Notes under the pieces: generated by a model
The model's input: only the letters and a program-made list of their open reading frames with translations
The model's database searches: none
Told to the model about the DNA's origin: nothing
Source: Tsukamurella sp. 1534
GTDB lineage: Bacteria > Actinomycetota > Actinomycetes > Mycobacteriales > Mycobacteriaceae
NCBI RefSeq assembly: GCF_000312385.1
Contig: NZ_HE997626.1
Location: 421,206-485,205, forward strand
Reading direction: 5' to 3'
DNA: 64,000 nt
Part shown: positions 55,691-63,801 of the stretch, in pieces
Position numbering within the stretch: position 1 is the stretch's first letter
Layout of the letters: the number at the start of each line of letters is the position of its first letter
Program-made: the position numbers and the translations under genes

Positions 55691-55741
55691 GCGGCCCTAT
55701 AGGGAGACGCCCGGCGGGTGGGTGGCGAGGCGCGGGCGCGA

Positions 55742-56479
55742 CTAGATGAGGCGGCGGGTGAGCTCGTCGGGGGCGTGCCGGAGCACGGCGCCGAGCGGGG
55801 TCCAAGGCCACGACGGGACGGCGGCCTCCTTCGGCTCCCGGTCGATGGCCTTGACGAGGGCCTTGACCCCATCGTCGAGGGGCGCCTTCATCGAGGTCTT
55901 CACGTCCTTGTTGATCGCGGTCTCGATGAAGCCCGGCTTGATCACGGTGACGGTGATGTCGCTGCCCGCGAACTCGGCCTGCAGGCCCTCGCCGATCGCG
56001 GTGAGGCCGGCCTTGCTGGCGGAGTAGGCGGTCTGCGCCTTCGGCATTCCGCGCTGGCCGGCGATCGAGGAGATCAGCACCAGGTGGCCGCGGCCCTGCG
56101 CGCGGAACACCTCGAGCACGGCCTCGATCTGGGCGATCGCGCCGGTCAGGTTGGTCTGCACCGTCTCCAGATTGGCGTGGGTCTTGCCCGTGCCGAGCGG
56201 CGCACCCTTGCCGATGCCGGCGTTGATGATCGCGCGATCGAGGCCGCCGAGCCGGGAGACCACGTCGGTGATCGCGCCGGGCACGGCGTCGAAGTCGGTG
56301 ACGTCGAGGCGGCCGATCTCGACGGCCCCGGCGTGCGGCGCGGTGTCGAGCTCGGCCTTGAGCGCCTCCAGCCGCTCGAGCCTGCGGGCCAGCAGCCCTA
56401 CGTCCTCGCCGCGCTCCGCGTACGTGCGCGCCATGCCTTCGCCGAGCCCGGAGCTCGCACCGGTGATGAGGATTCGCAT
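55742..56479 (-). CDS. Short-chain dehydrogenase/reductase, Rv0945-like
   Basis: The 245-residue protein has the SDR signature set: the glycine-rich N-terminus (ILITGASSGLGEGMARTYAERGEDVGLLARR), NAG in IINAGIGKG, the serine in LISSIAGQRG, and YxxxK in AYSASKAG. It most likely acts on a keto or hydroxy substrate with NADP. The neighbour order SDR next to pgi resembles Rv0945-Rv0946c. The start at 56479 matches the glycine motif, although it lies 82 nt inside the end of the upstream YczE-type gene. Confidence 0.88.
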   Translation of the reverse strand: MRILITGASSGLGEGMARTYAERGEDVGLLARRLERLEALKAELDTAPHAGAVEIGRLDVTDFDAVPGAITDVVSRLGGLDRAIINAGIGKGAPLGTGKTHANLETVQTNLTGAIAQIEAVLEVFRAQGRGHLVLISSIAGQRGMPKAQTAYSASKAGLTAIGEGLQAEFAGSDITVTVIKPGFIETAINKDVKTSMKAPLDDGVKALVKAIDREPKEAAVPSWPWTPLGAVLRHAPDELTRRLI

Positions 56480-57084
56480 TCCCCCACCCTATCCGCGCGG
56501 CGCGCGAGATCGGGGCCGCCGAGCCCGGTGCGGGCGAACAGCTGGATCAACGGGCCGACACCGACGGCGTACAGCACCGTGCCGATGCCCAGCGTGCCGC
56601 CCAGCAGGAAACCGATCGCCACCACGACGACCTCCATCGAGGTGCGGACCACCCGCACCGAGCCTCCGGTCTTCGCGACGAGGCCCGTCATCAGCCCGTC
56701 GCGCGGGCCGGGCCCCATGCCGGCACCGATGTAGAGCACGGTCGCGAAGGCGTTGAGCACGATGCCTCCCAGCATCATCGGGACCGCGACCACCAGCGCC
56801 GGGTTCTCGGGGAACAGGGGCGCCATCACGTCGAACGCCACGCCGATCACGATGACGTTGGCCACCGTGCCGAAGCCCGGCTTCTGCCGGATCGGGATCC
56901 ACGCGAGCAGCACCAGCGCACCCACGACGATCGTCACCACGCCCACCGAGATGCCCACCTTCTCCGCGAGCCCCTGGTGCAGCACGTCCCACGGCATGTT
57001 GCCGAGGCCGGCGCGGAGGATCGCGACCATCGCGGTGCCGTACAGCCACAACCCGACGAACAGCTTCAACAGTCGAACCATCAT
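56398..57084 (-). CDS. YczE/YyaS-type membrane protein, overlapping the SDR gene
   Basis: The 228-residue protein has five or six hydrophobic segments in the YczE pattern (RLLKLFVGLWLYGTAMVAILRAGLGNMPWDVLHQGLAEKVGISVG and IGAGMGPGPRDGLMTGL). YczE proteins are membrane proteins of unknown transport function, typically paired with a MocR regulator, as here. The reading frame runs 82 nt into the SDR gene on the same strand; the last 45 residues are polar and unlike the family, so the natural end may be earlier or a frameshift may have extended it. Start ATG at 57084 (a second ATG is 3 nt downstream). Confidence 0.82.
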   Translation of the reverse strand: MMVRLLKLFVGLWLYGTAMVAILRAGLGNMPWDVLHQGLAEKVGISVGVVTIVVGALVLLAWIPIRQKPGFGTVANVIVIGVAFDVMAPLFPENPALVVAVPMMLGGIVLNAFATVLYIGAGMGPGPRDGLMTGLVAKTGGSVRVVRTSMEVVVVAIGFLLGGTLGIGTVLYAVGVGPLIQLFARTGLGGPDLARRADRVGECESSSPVRAPGSAKAWRARTRSAART

Positions 57085-57122
57085 GACGACCACCCTGTCG
57101 TCGATTGGACCTGTAATCCATA

Positions 57123-57142
57123 GCCAGTTCTGAGATACTGGC
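57123..57142. promoter_or_regulatory. Operator candidate between YczE and MocR genes
   Basis: GCCAGT (57123-57128) and ACTGGC (57137-57142) are perfect inverted copies separated by 8 nt, 3 nt before the MocR start. This fits a MocR site controlling itself and the divergent yczE gene. Confidence 0.5.
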
Positions 57143-57145
57143 CTC

Positions 57146-58618
57146 ATGTTCCCCGCAACTGGCACGATCGGCGCGGCCACTCTGACGAAGCAGCTCGGGG
57201 CCTGGAGGCCCGACGGCGGCCCCTGCCCGGCGCGCCGGGCGCCCCGTCCGGCGTACCTCGCGCTCGCCGAGGCGCTCCGGCTCCTGGTGCTCGACGGCCG
57301 CGTCCCCGTCGGGACGGCGCTGCCGAGCGAACGGGCCCTCGCCGCGCATCTGGACGTCAGCAGGACGACGGTGACCGCCGCCTACGCCGAGCTCCGCGAC
57401 AGCGGACACCTGCAGTCCCGGCAGGGCGCGCGCAGCGTGCTCACGCTCCCCCACTCGGTTCCCGCCGAGCCCGCGGACACCGGCGCGGAGGCCGACCTGA
57501 TCCGGCTCAACGTGGCGGCGCCGTCGGCGCCCGACCAGATCGTGCACGACGGCTACCGGCACGCGCTCGAATGCGCGCCGCCGTACCTCGCGGGAATCGG
57601 CCTGTACCCCGGCGGGATTCGCGCGCTGCGCGAGGCGATCGCGCGCCGCTACACCGACCGCGGCATGCCCACCACCGCCGAGCAGGTGCTGGTGACCTCC
57701 GGCGCGCAGCACGCGCTGCGGCTGGTGCTGGACACCCTGGTGCACCCCGGCGACAGGGTGCTGATCGAGCAGCCCACGCACCACGGCACCATCCTCGCGA
57801 TCCGCCGGCACAACGCGCGGCCCGTGGCCGTGGGGCTGCACCCCGAACACGGCTGGGACCTCGATCAGCTGGAAGCCGTGGTGAAGCAACAGAATCCGCG
57901 GATGATCTTCACCATCGCCGATTTCCACAACCCCACGGGGCTGCTGCTCGACGAGGCCGGGCGTGCGCGCCTCTGCGAGATCTCCGCCCGCTACCGGGTG
58001 CCCGTCGTGGTGGACGAGACCATGGCGGAACTGGCCCTGGACCGCCCCGCGCCCCGGCCCCTGGCGTCGTTCGCGCCGCGCGGTGCGCAGATCATCACGA
58101 TCGGATCCGCGAGCAAGACGGTGTGGGCCGGCCTGCGCGTGGGGTGGATCCGCACGGAGACGTCGCCGGATTCCCTCACCGCCGCGCGCCACGACATGGA
58201 CCTGGCCGGCGCCGTCTTCGAGCAGCTCGCCGCCGGCTACGCCCTGGACCATCTGGGCGATTTCCTTCCCGCGCGGCTGGATTCGCTGCGCACCGCGCGT
58301 GCGGTCGCCGCGGACGCGGTCGCGGAGCACCTCCCGGGGGCCACCACGAGCGCCGGGGTCGGCGGGCTGTGCCTGTGGGTGACCCTGCCGCGCCCGGTGG
58401 GGACCGCCACCGCCGCCGCGGCCGCCGGGCTCGGGGTGCGGATCGCAGCGGGCTCGGCGTTCGGGATCGACGGTGCGCTGGAGCGCAACATCCGCATCCC
58501 CTACTCCCTGCCGCCCGATCAGCTCGCGCGCGCGGTGGAGCTGGTGGGGGCCGCGTACCGTCGGGCGACCGGCGGGACCACCGCCTCCCCCGACCTCGCC
58601 GACCAGCTGGTGGTGTGA
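57146..58618 (+). CDS. MocR-type regulator (GntR helix fused to aminotransferase domain)
   Basis: The 490-residue protein is a fusion: an N-terminal GntR winged helix (AYLALAEALRLLVLDGRVPVGTALPSERALAAHLDVSRTTVTAAYAELRDSGHLQSRQGAR, about 31-90) and a fold-type I aminotransferase-like domain (about 115-480) with the PLP lysine in IGSASKTVWAGLRVGWIR. MocR/YczR proteins bind PLP and regulate adjacent genes; members next to yczE are a known subgroup. The divergent yczE gene and the inverted repeat in the gap fit this role. Transamination is not expected to be its function. Confidence 0.9.
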   Translation: MFPATGTIGAATLTKQLGAWRPDGGPCPARRAPRPAYLALAEALRLLVLDGRVPVGTALPSERALAAHLDVSRTTVTAAYAELRDSGHLQSRQGARSVLTLPHSVPAEPADTGAEADLIRLNVAAPSAPDQIVHDGYRHALECAPPYLAGIGLYPGGIRALREAIARRYTDRGMPTTAEQVLVTSGAQHALRLVLDTLVHPGDRVLIEQPTHHGTILAIRRHNARPVAVGLHPEHGWDLDQLEAVVKQQNPRMIFTIADFHNPTGLLLDEAGRARLCEISARYRVPVVVDETMAELALDRPAPRPLASFAPRGAQIITIGSASKTVWAGLRVGWIRTETSPDSLTAARHDMDLAGAVFEQLAAGYALDHLGDFLPARLDSLRTARAVAADAVAEHLPGATTSAGVGGLCLWVTLPRPVGTATAAAAAGLGVRIAAGSAFGIDGALERNIRIPYSLPPDQLARAVELVGAAYRRATGGTTASPDLADQLVV

Positions 58619-58787
58619 ATCAGGTTCCGCACGCGAGCGGGATGGACGGCGGAGGCATAGCCTCGGTGGCGGGCATCGTGCGCCGAGTCCGCGGTGCGCC
58701 GTGAACTGCATCACACACCGGAATCATCAGGACCACGGTCCGGTTGAAGCCCGGTGACACCACGAACTCCGCTGGAAGGACTTCCGC

Positions 58788-59408
58788 ATGGGAAACACCG
58801 ACACCGCACGTGACCTCGGCCTGCTGGCGCTCCGCACCGCCGTCGGCGGCGCGCTCGCCTACCACGGCGCGCAGAAGCTGTTCGGAGCGTTCGGCGGCGG
58901 CGGTCTCGACGCCACCGCGCAGGGCTTCGAATCCATGGGCTTCGCCCCCGGCAAGCCGAACGCGGCCGTCGCCGGCGCCGGCGAACTGGCGGGCGCGGCC
59001 CTCGCGCTGGGCGCGGCCACCCCGCTGGCAGCCGCGGGCGGCGTCGGCGCGATGCTCGTCGCGGCCGAGGTGCACCGCCCGAACGGCTTCGCCGCGCAGG
59101 GCGGCGGCAACGAGTACCCCGTGACGCTCGGCGTCGCAGCGGCCGCGCTCGCCCTGACCGGCCCGGGCAAGTACTCCGTCGACCACCTGCTGGGCGACCG
59201 CCTCAACAAGCCGTGGCTCGCCGCCCTCGCTCTCGGTGGCGCCGTCGCCGGCGGCGCGGTCACGATCGCCCGCCGCAACGCCGCGCTCGCGCAGGCCGAA
59301 GAAGTCTCCGAGGCGATCGAGGACGAGGCCGCGGAGGGCGACTTCCTCCTGGGCGATTACGACCCCGAGACCGGCAAGAACGACGGCGAGGACAAGGTCA
59401 TCAAGTAG
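58788..59408 (+). CDS. DoxX-family membrane protein
   Basis: The 206-residue protein has a DoxX domain with four hydrophobic segments (LGLLALRTAVGGALAYHGAQKLFGAFGGGGL, AGELAGAALALGAATPLAAAGGVGAML, then two more) and a charged, acidic C-terminal tail (EEVSEAIEDEAAEGDFLLGDYDPETG). DoxX proteins in actinobacteria act in membrane-associated redox defence with SodA/SseA partners in mycobacteria, but the partners are not here. It stands alone between an untranslated 169-nt spacer and a convergent terminator. Confidence 0.83.
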   Translation: MGNTDTARDLGLLALRTAVGGALAYHGAQKLFGAFGGGGLDATAQGFESMGFAPGKPNAAVAGAGELAGAALALGAATPLAAAGGVGAMLVAAEVHRPNGFAAQGGGNEYPVTLGVAAAALALTGPGKYSVDHLLGDRLNKPWLAALALGGAVAGGAVTIARRNAALAQAEEVSEAIEDEAAEGDFLLGDYDPETGKNDGEDKVIK

Positions 59409-59451
59409 CCCGTCGCGGCACTCACCTGCCGCGGGAGGCGTGGCCCGACCA

Positions 59452-59490
59452 CATGCCGCCGGCCCCGATCACCCGGGGGCCGGCGGCATG
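59452..59490. terminator. Strong bidirectional hairpin between DoxX and efeB
   Basis: A perfect 15-bp stem (CATGCCGCCGGCCCC at 59452-59466 and GGGGCCGGCGGCATG at 59476-59490) around a 9-nt loop lies between convergent genes. Confidence 0.8.
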
Positions 59491-59563
59491 GTCGTCCTCC
59501 CGGCGCCGCCCCGGGCGCGCGTTTCTCCCAGCGCGACGACGTCTCCCCGCCGAACGCGTCGAG

Positions 59564-60811
59564 CTAGCGGAACAGGCCGGACCCCAGGAAGTCCGAGGAG
59601 TCCCGCACCCCGGGGACGGCGAAGAAGTAGCCGCCGCCGAACGGCGTCACGTAATCGGTGAGCGGCTCGTCGATCAAGCGCTTCTGCACCTCCTCGAACT
59701 GCGCCTCGAGGTCCTGCTGGAAACAGATGAACACGTGTCCGCAGGCCATGTTCCCGTTCATGTCCAGGCCCAGGTCGTAGTTGTAGGACCGGCGCACCAG
59801 CCGCTGCTTCTCCGTGTTCTCGCCCTCGCGCGGATTCGCCAGGCGGATGTGCGAATCCAGCGGGATCACATCGCCCTCGGGGTCCTGGGAGAAGTCGGGA
59901 TCGTCGGTCTCCTGCGCACCGTCGAGCGGCGCCCCGGAGTCCCGCCTGCGGCCGAACATGCCCTCCTGCTCCGCGATCGACACGCGGTCCCAGAACTCGA
60001 CCATCATCCGGATCAGCCGCACCACGAGGTAGCTGCCGCCGCGGGCCCACTCGGGCTCCTCCGATCCGGTCACCCAGATCAGCGATTCCGCCTGCCGCCC
60101 CACCGGATTGGCCGTGCCGTCCTTGAATCCCATGAGGTTCCGGGACGCGCCGCTCGGCCGTGGGGCGGCGCCGTACCCCTGCATCTTCCAGCGCAGCTGC
60201 ATCGCTCCGCGGGTGTGCTTGGCGATGTCGCGCAGCGCGTGGTGCACGGTGTCCGGGTTGTTCGCGCACAGCTGCAGCACCAGATCGCCGTGGCACTGCG
60301 CCGGGTCGGGCTGGTCGTTGGGGAACGTGGTCATCGGCTTGAGCCGCTTCGGTTTCCGCTCGGCGAGCCCGAACCGGCCGTCGAACAGCGACGAGCCCAC
60401 GCCCAGCGTGATGGTGAGGCCGTCGGCCGGGACCACGGGCCCCAGCACGGCGCTGTCCGACGGGGGCTTCCCCACGCCGAGGTCCTTGGGCGTGCCGCCC
60501 TCGGTGAGGAACCGCGCGCGCTCGGTGACGGTGCGCAGCAACGCCTCCAGGCCCGCCCGGTCGGGGGCGACGACGTCGAACGCGGCCACCATGAGCGCGG
60601 CCTGCTTCTCTGCGGGCACCGGCGTCAGGATGCCGGACTGGTGCTCGCCCTCGAACGGGTACGCGTCGCGCACGGTAGGGCCCGATCCCTGGGCGTCGCT
60701 CCGGGCTCCCCCGGCCAGCACGGCGCCGACGGCGGCCACGCCCACGGCCCCGGCGGCCGTGCCCTGCAGGAACTTCCGGCGGTCCGTGCCGCCGCTCTTC
60801 TCATCGCTCAT
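59564..60811 (-). CDS. efeB: Dye-decolourizing peroxidase/deferrochelatase EfeB
   Basis: The 415-residue protein has a twin-arginine signal (DRRKFLQG with R11-R12, followed by a hydrophobic segment ending GGARSDA) and a DyP-type haem peroxidase domain with the motif GFKDGTANP and a C-terminal histidine in AFACGHVF-like NMACGHVFICFQ. It is exported by Tat and works with the EfeUO permease, probably oxidizing or extracting iron at the cell surface. It overlaps the efeUO stop by 11 nt, so the two genes form one operon under the upstream iron box. Confidence 0.92.
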   Translation of the reverse strand: MSDEKSGGTDRRKFLQGTAAGAVGVAAVGAVLAGGARSDAQGSGPTVRDAYPFEGEHQSGILTPVPAEKQAALMVAAFDVVAPDRAGLEALLRTVTERARFLTEGGTPKDLGVGKPPSDSAVLGPVVPADGLTITLGVGSSLFDGRFGLAERKPKRLKPMTTFPNDQPDPAQCHGDLVLQLCANNPDTVHHALRDIAKHTRGAMQLRWKMQGYGAAPRPSGASRNLMGFKDGTANPVGRQAESLIWVTGSEEPEWARGGSYLVVRLIRMMVEFWDRVSIAEQEGMFGRRRDSGAPLDGAQETDDPDFSQDPEGDVIPLDSHIRLANPREGENTEKQRLVRRSYNYDLGLDMNGNMACGHVFICFQQDLEAQFEEVQKRLIDEPLTDYVTPFGGGYFFAVPGVRDSSDFLGSGLFR

Positions 60812-62837
60812 GCTTGGGGATCTCCAGGAGGTTGGGCACGGCGGACAGCGTCTCCAGAGCCTGCCCCACGGTGCCGTTGATCTTCTGCCGCTGGGCGAGC
60901 GGCGGTGCGTCGAGCGGCGGATAGGTGCCGTCGGGTCGCTTGACGGCGTCGAGCGCCCGCGTCACGTCGTCCAATTCCCGACGGGCCGTGGACACCAGGT
61001 CCGGAGCGCGGGGCGCGAGCAGCGGCTCGAGGATGGTGAGCACCGACCGGGTCACGTCGACGTCCGCGGCGGTCGCCGCGTAGCCGCTGTGCGAGCCCTG
61101 GTCGCTGACGCCGGTGAGGTGGTCGCGCAGGGCGTCCTCGAGGATCTCCTGCGCCCGCTTGGTGAGCGTGATCGGGTCGCCGGCGACGTCGTCCGAGCGC
61201 AGGTCGGCGCGCACCTTCCGCAGGCCCTCGACGGTGGTGTCCACCTGGGCGGCGAGCGCACCCGGTGCCTCGCCCGCGGTGAACAGGCCGTACTCGATGC
61301 GCCGGATCCCGGAGAACTCGGGATCCCGCACGCCGCCGGCGAACCCGTCGGGCAGGCCCGCGACCGCGGTGCCCGCGTCGCCGAAGCTGTTGTACGAAGC
61401 GCCCACCCGCTCCCACGCGGTCATGGCGTCGAGCCAGGCGCGCTCGGCCCCGGCCGTGTCGCCGCCGGTGAGCGCGGCCTTCACCCGGCCGAGCGCCGAT
61501 TCGACCCCGGGCAGCACCGAGAGCACGTAGTCCTGGTACTTCGCGTTGGCGGCGTCGAGGTCGTCCTCGGTCACGCGGGAGACCGCCTTGGGAGCCTCAC
61601 CCGCGGCACCGCTCACCGTGAACTGCTCGGACCGCGTGGGCTTCTCCCCCGCCATGTAGCAGACGAACTGGTACGTCCCGTTCCCCAGCGTGGCCGAGAG
61701 GTCGGCGGTGGTGGCCGGGCCGAGGGTCTCGATCTCGCCGACCACCGCGTCGCCGCCGTCGACGAGCGTGACCTCCCCCGACTTCCCCGACTTGTTGGTC
61801 ACCGTGACGCGCTGCGGGCCGGGGCCGGCGCCGGTGAATCCGCGGGCGCACTCCGCCTCGGTCACGGTGACGGCGCCCGCGGCGGCGGGCTTGGACGGGA
61901 GGACCGCGATGATCAGGCCGGCCACGACCAGCGGCACGAGCACCACGACCGCGGCGACCGGCGCCACCCGACGTCCGGCGAGCCGCTCCGCCCAGGCCTC
62001 GAACCGGCCCTTCCCCTCGACGGAGAGCGGCGCGGGCGTGGTGCGGAGGAACACCCACAGCACCACCGCCAGGTACGCCAGCCACGCGAACACCTGCAGC
62101 ACCGTCATCCTGGGCGCCAGGTTGGTGATGCCGCCGATGAGCGCCACCCACCACGAGTCCGGGCTGATCGACCCGGTGAGGTCGAACGCGATCCAGGTGC
62201 GGCCCGGCAGCACGCCGGCGTTCTGCAGGTCGCCGAGGCCGTACGCGAGCACGCCCGCCGCGACCACGATGAGCAGCACGGCGGTGTACGTGAAGAACTT
62301 CCCGAGGTCCAGGCGGACCGCCTGCCGGTACAGCAGCGCACACAGCCCGAACGCCACGAGCAGGCCCAGCGCGGCGCCGACGGCGGGCGCCACGGCGTCG
62401 CCGGAGGCGCGGGCCGCGGTCCACAGGAACAGCGTGGTCTCCAGGCCCTCCCGTGCGACCGCGAAGAACGCGGTGAGCACCAGGGCGCCCGCGCCGAGCG
62501 CCATCGCCGCCTCCACGTTCCCGCGCAGGCTCTTCGACAGCGACGCGGCGGTGCGCCGCATCCAGAAGATCATCACCGTCACCAGCGCGACCGCGAGGAC
62601 GCTCAGCGTGCCCGCGACCACCTCCCGCGCCGTGGCCGACAGCTCCGACGCGGTGAAGGTCAGCACCGCGCCGAAGCTCAGGGACAGCGACGCCGCCCCG
62701 AGAGCGCCCAACCACACCGGCATCCGCGAGCCGCCGGCCTTCTTCACGGCGGCCAGCAGGACGCTCACGATCAGTCCCGCTTCCAGGCCCTCGCGCAGGC
62801 CGATCAGGAAGTTCGGGACGGCATCACCCCAGATCAT
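60801..62837 (-). CDS. EfeU-EfeO fusion: FTR1 iron permease with C-terminal imelysin/M75 domain
   Basis: The 678-residue protein combines an FTR1-type permease (about 1-330, with the two iron-handling motifs REGLE at 15-19 and 129-133 and seven membrane helices) and an EfeO-like cupredoxin/M75 region (about 370-670: cupredoxin-like VTVTNKSGKSGEVTL and imelysin-like ALLDAMTAWERVGASYNSFGD). In most bacteria EfeU and EfeO are separate proteins; here they are one polypeptide, as in some other actinobacteria. With EfeB it imports ferrous or ferric iron. The start at 62837 is close to a second possible GTG at 62855. An IdeR-type box overlaps the leader. Confidence 0.9.
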   Translation of the reverse strand: MIWGDAVPNFLIGLREGLEAGLIVSVLLAAVKKAGGSRMPVWLGALGAASLSLSFGAVLTFTASELSATAREVVAGTLSVLAVALVTVMIFWMRRTAASLSKSLRGNVEAAMALGAGALVLTAFFAVAREGLETTLFLWTAARASGDAVAPAVGAALGLLVAFGLCALLYRQAVRLDLGKFFTYTAVLLIVVAAGVLAYGLGDLQNAGVLPGRTWIAFDLTGSISPDSWWVALIGGITNLAPRMTVLQVFAWLAYLAVVLWVFLRTTPAPLSVEGKGRFEAWAERLAGRRVAPVAAVVVLVPLVVAGLIIAVLPSKPAAAGAVTVTEAECARGFTGAGPGPQRVTVTNKSGKSGEVTLVDGGDAVVGEIETLGPATTADLSATLGNGTYQFVCYMAGEKPTRSEQFTVSGAAGEAPKAVSRVTEDDLDAANAKYQDYVLSVLPGVESALGRVKAALTGGDTAGAERAWLDAMTAWERVGASYNSFGDAGTAVAGLPDGFAGGVRDPEFSGIRRIEYGLFTAGEAPGALAAQVDTTVEGLRKVRADLRSDDVAGDPITLTKRAQEILEDALRDHLTGVSDQGSHSGYAATAADVDVTRSVLTILEPLLAPRAPDLVSTARRELDDVTRALDAVKRPDGTYPPLDAPPLAQRQKINGTVGQALETLSAVPNLLEIPKHER

Positions 62838-62842
62838 GTGTA

Positions 62843-62861
62843 GAAGGTAAGGCACGCCTAT
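62843..62861. promoter_or_regulatory. IdeR/DtxR-like iron box upstream of efeUO
   Basis: GAAGGTAAGGCACGCCTAT resembles the DtxR/IdeR consensus TTAGGTTAGGCTAACCTAA (12 of 19 positions, including AGGT-AGGC and CCTA). It lies 5 nt upstream of the efeUO start at 62837, well placed to block transcription when iron is high. Confidence 0.65.
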
Positions 62862-62903
62862 TCACCGCGCGCAGCCAAACCTCCGTACCCGGGTGTTTTG
62901 GCG

Positions 62904-63779
62904 CTATTTCAGCAGTTTCGACATCCGACGGTCGGCCAGCACCTTGCCGCCGGTCTGGCACGTGGCGCAGTACTGGAACGAGCGGTCGTGGAAGGACACC
63001 TCACGCACCGTGTCCCCGCACACCGGGCAGGGGCTGCCGGTGCGGCCGTGCACCTTCATCCCCGACCGCTTCTCCGCCTTGAGCGTGGCCACGTGCTGTC
63101 CCACGGACCGCTCCACCGCGTCCTGCAGTTCCGCCCGCATCGCCGCGTACAGCGTGTCCACCTGGTCCGCGTCCAGCGACTTCGCGGTGGCGAACGGCGA
63201 GAGCTTCGCCGCGTGCAGGATCTCGTCCGAGTAGGCGTTGCCCACACCGGCCAGCGTGCGCTGATCGCGCAGTACCGTCTTCAGCTGCGCCCGCGAACCC
63301 GCCAGGATCGCGGCGAACTCGTCCCGCGTGACCGCCAGCGCATCCGGCCCCAGGGTGGACACCATCTCGATCTCGTCCGGGTCCCCCACGATCCACACCG
63401 CGAGCCGCTTCTGCGTGCCCGCCTCCGTGAGGTCGAAGCCCTCCCCCTCCGGCCCCACGTGCACGCGCAGCGCGATCGGCGATTTCCCTCCCGGCTTGAG
63501 CGGGGTCGGCGAGAGCTTGTCCGACCAGCGCAGCCACCCGGCGCGCGACAGGTGCGTGACGAGGGCGATGCGCGCACCGTCGGGCTTGCGGGTCCAGAGG
63601 ACGAAGTACTTGCCGATCCGCTCCGTGCCCGTGACGGTGGCGCCCACCAGATCGTGCGGGCCCGGCGCGTACGTCTTGAGGACGGACAACGCGGCGACGT
63701 CCACGCGGCGGACCTGCGTGCCCACGGCCTTCTCGGCCACGTAGTCCGCGATCGCGGTGATCTCGGGAAGCTCCGGCAT
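62904..63779 (-). CDS. Formamidopyrimidine-DNA glycosylase family (Fpg/Nei) protein
   Basis: The 291-residue protein has the catalytic N-terminus MPELPE (P2, E3), the middle ITAIADYVAEKAVGTQVRR, the helix-two-turn-helix (about 155-195) and a C-terminal zinc finger of four cysteines (CPVCGDTVREVSFHDRSFQYCATC). Members excise oxidized bases such as 8-oxoguanine. It corresponds in position to M. tuberculosis Rv0944. The call between Fpg and Nei is not certain. The ATG at 63779 gives the invariant MPELPE. Confidence 0.93.
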   Translation of the reverse strand: MPELPEITAIADYVAEKAVGTQVRRVDVAALSVLKTYAPGPHDLVGATVTGTERIGKYFVLWTRKPDGARIALVTHLSRAGWLRWSDKLSPTPLKPGGKSPIALRVHVGPEGEGFDLTEAGTQKRLAVWIVGDPDEIEMVSTLGPDALAVTRDEFAAILAGSRAQLKTVLRDQRTLAGVGNAYSDEILHAAKLSPFATAKSLDADQVDTLYAAMRAELQDAVERSVGQHVATLKAEKRSGMKVHGRTGSPCPVCGDTVREVSFHDRSFQYCATCQTGGKVLADRRMSKLLK

Positions 63780-63789
63780 GGACCCACTC

Positions 63790-63795
63790 TAGGGT
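63790..63795 (+). promoter_or_regulatory. Candidate -10 box for a leaderless cysQ transcript
   Basis: TAGGGT ends 6 nt before the ATG at 63802 and there is no Shine-Dalgarno sequence, as at 8333 and 53548. Confidence 0.5.
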
Positions 63796-63801
63796 GGGCG
63801 T

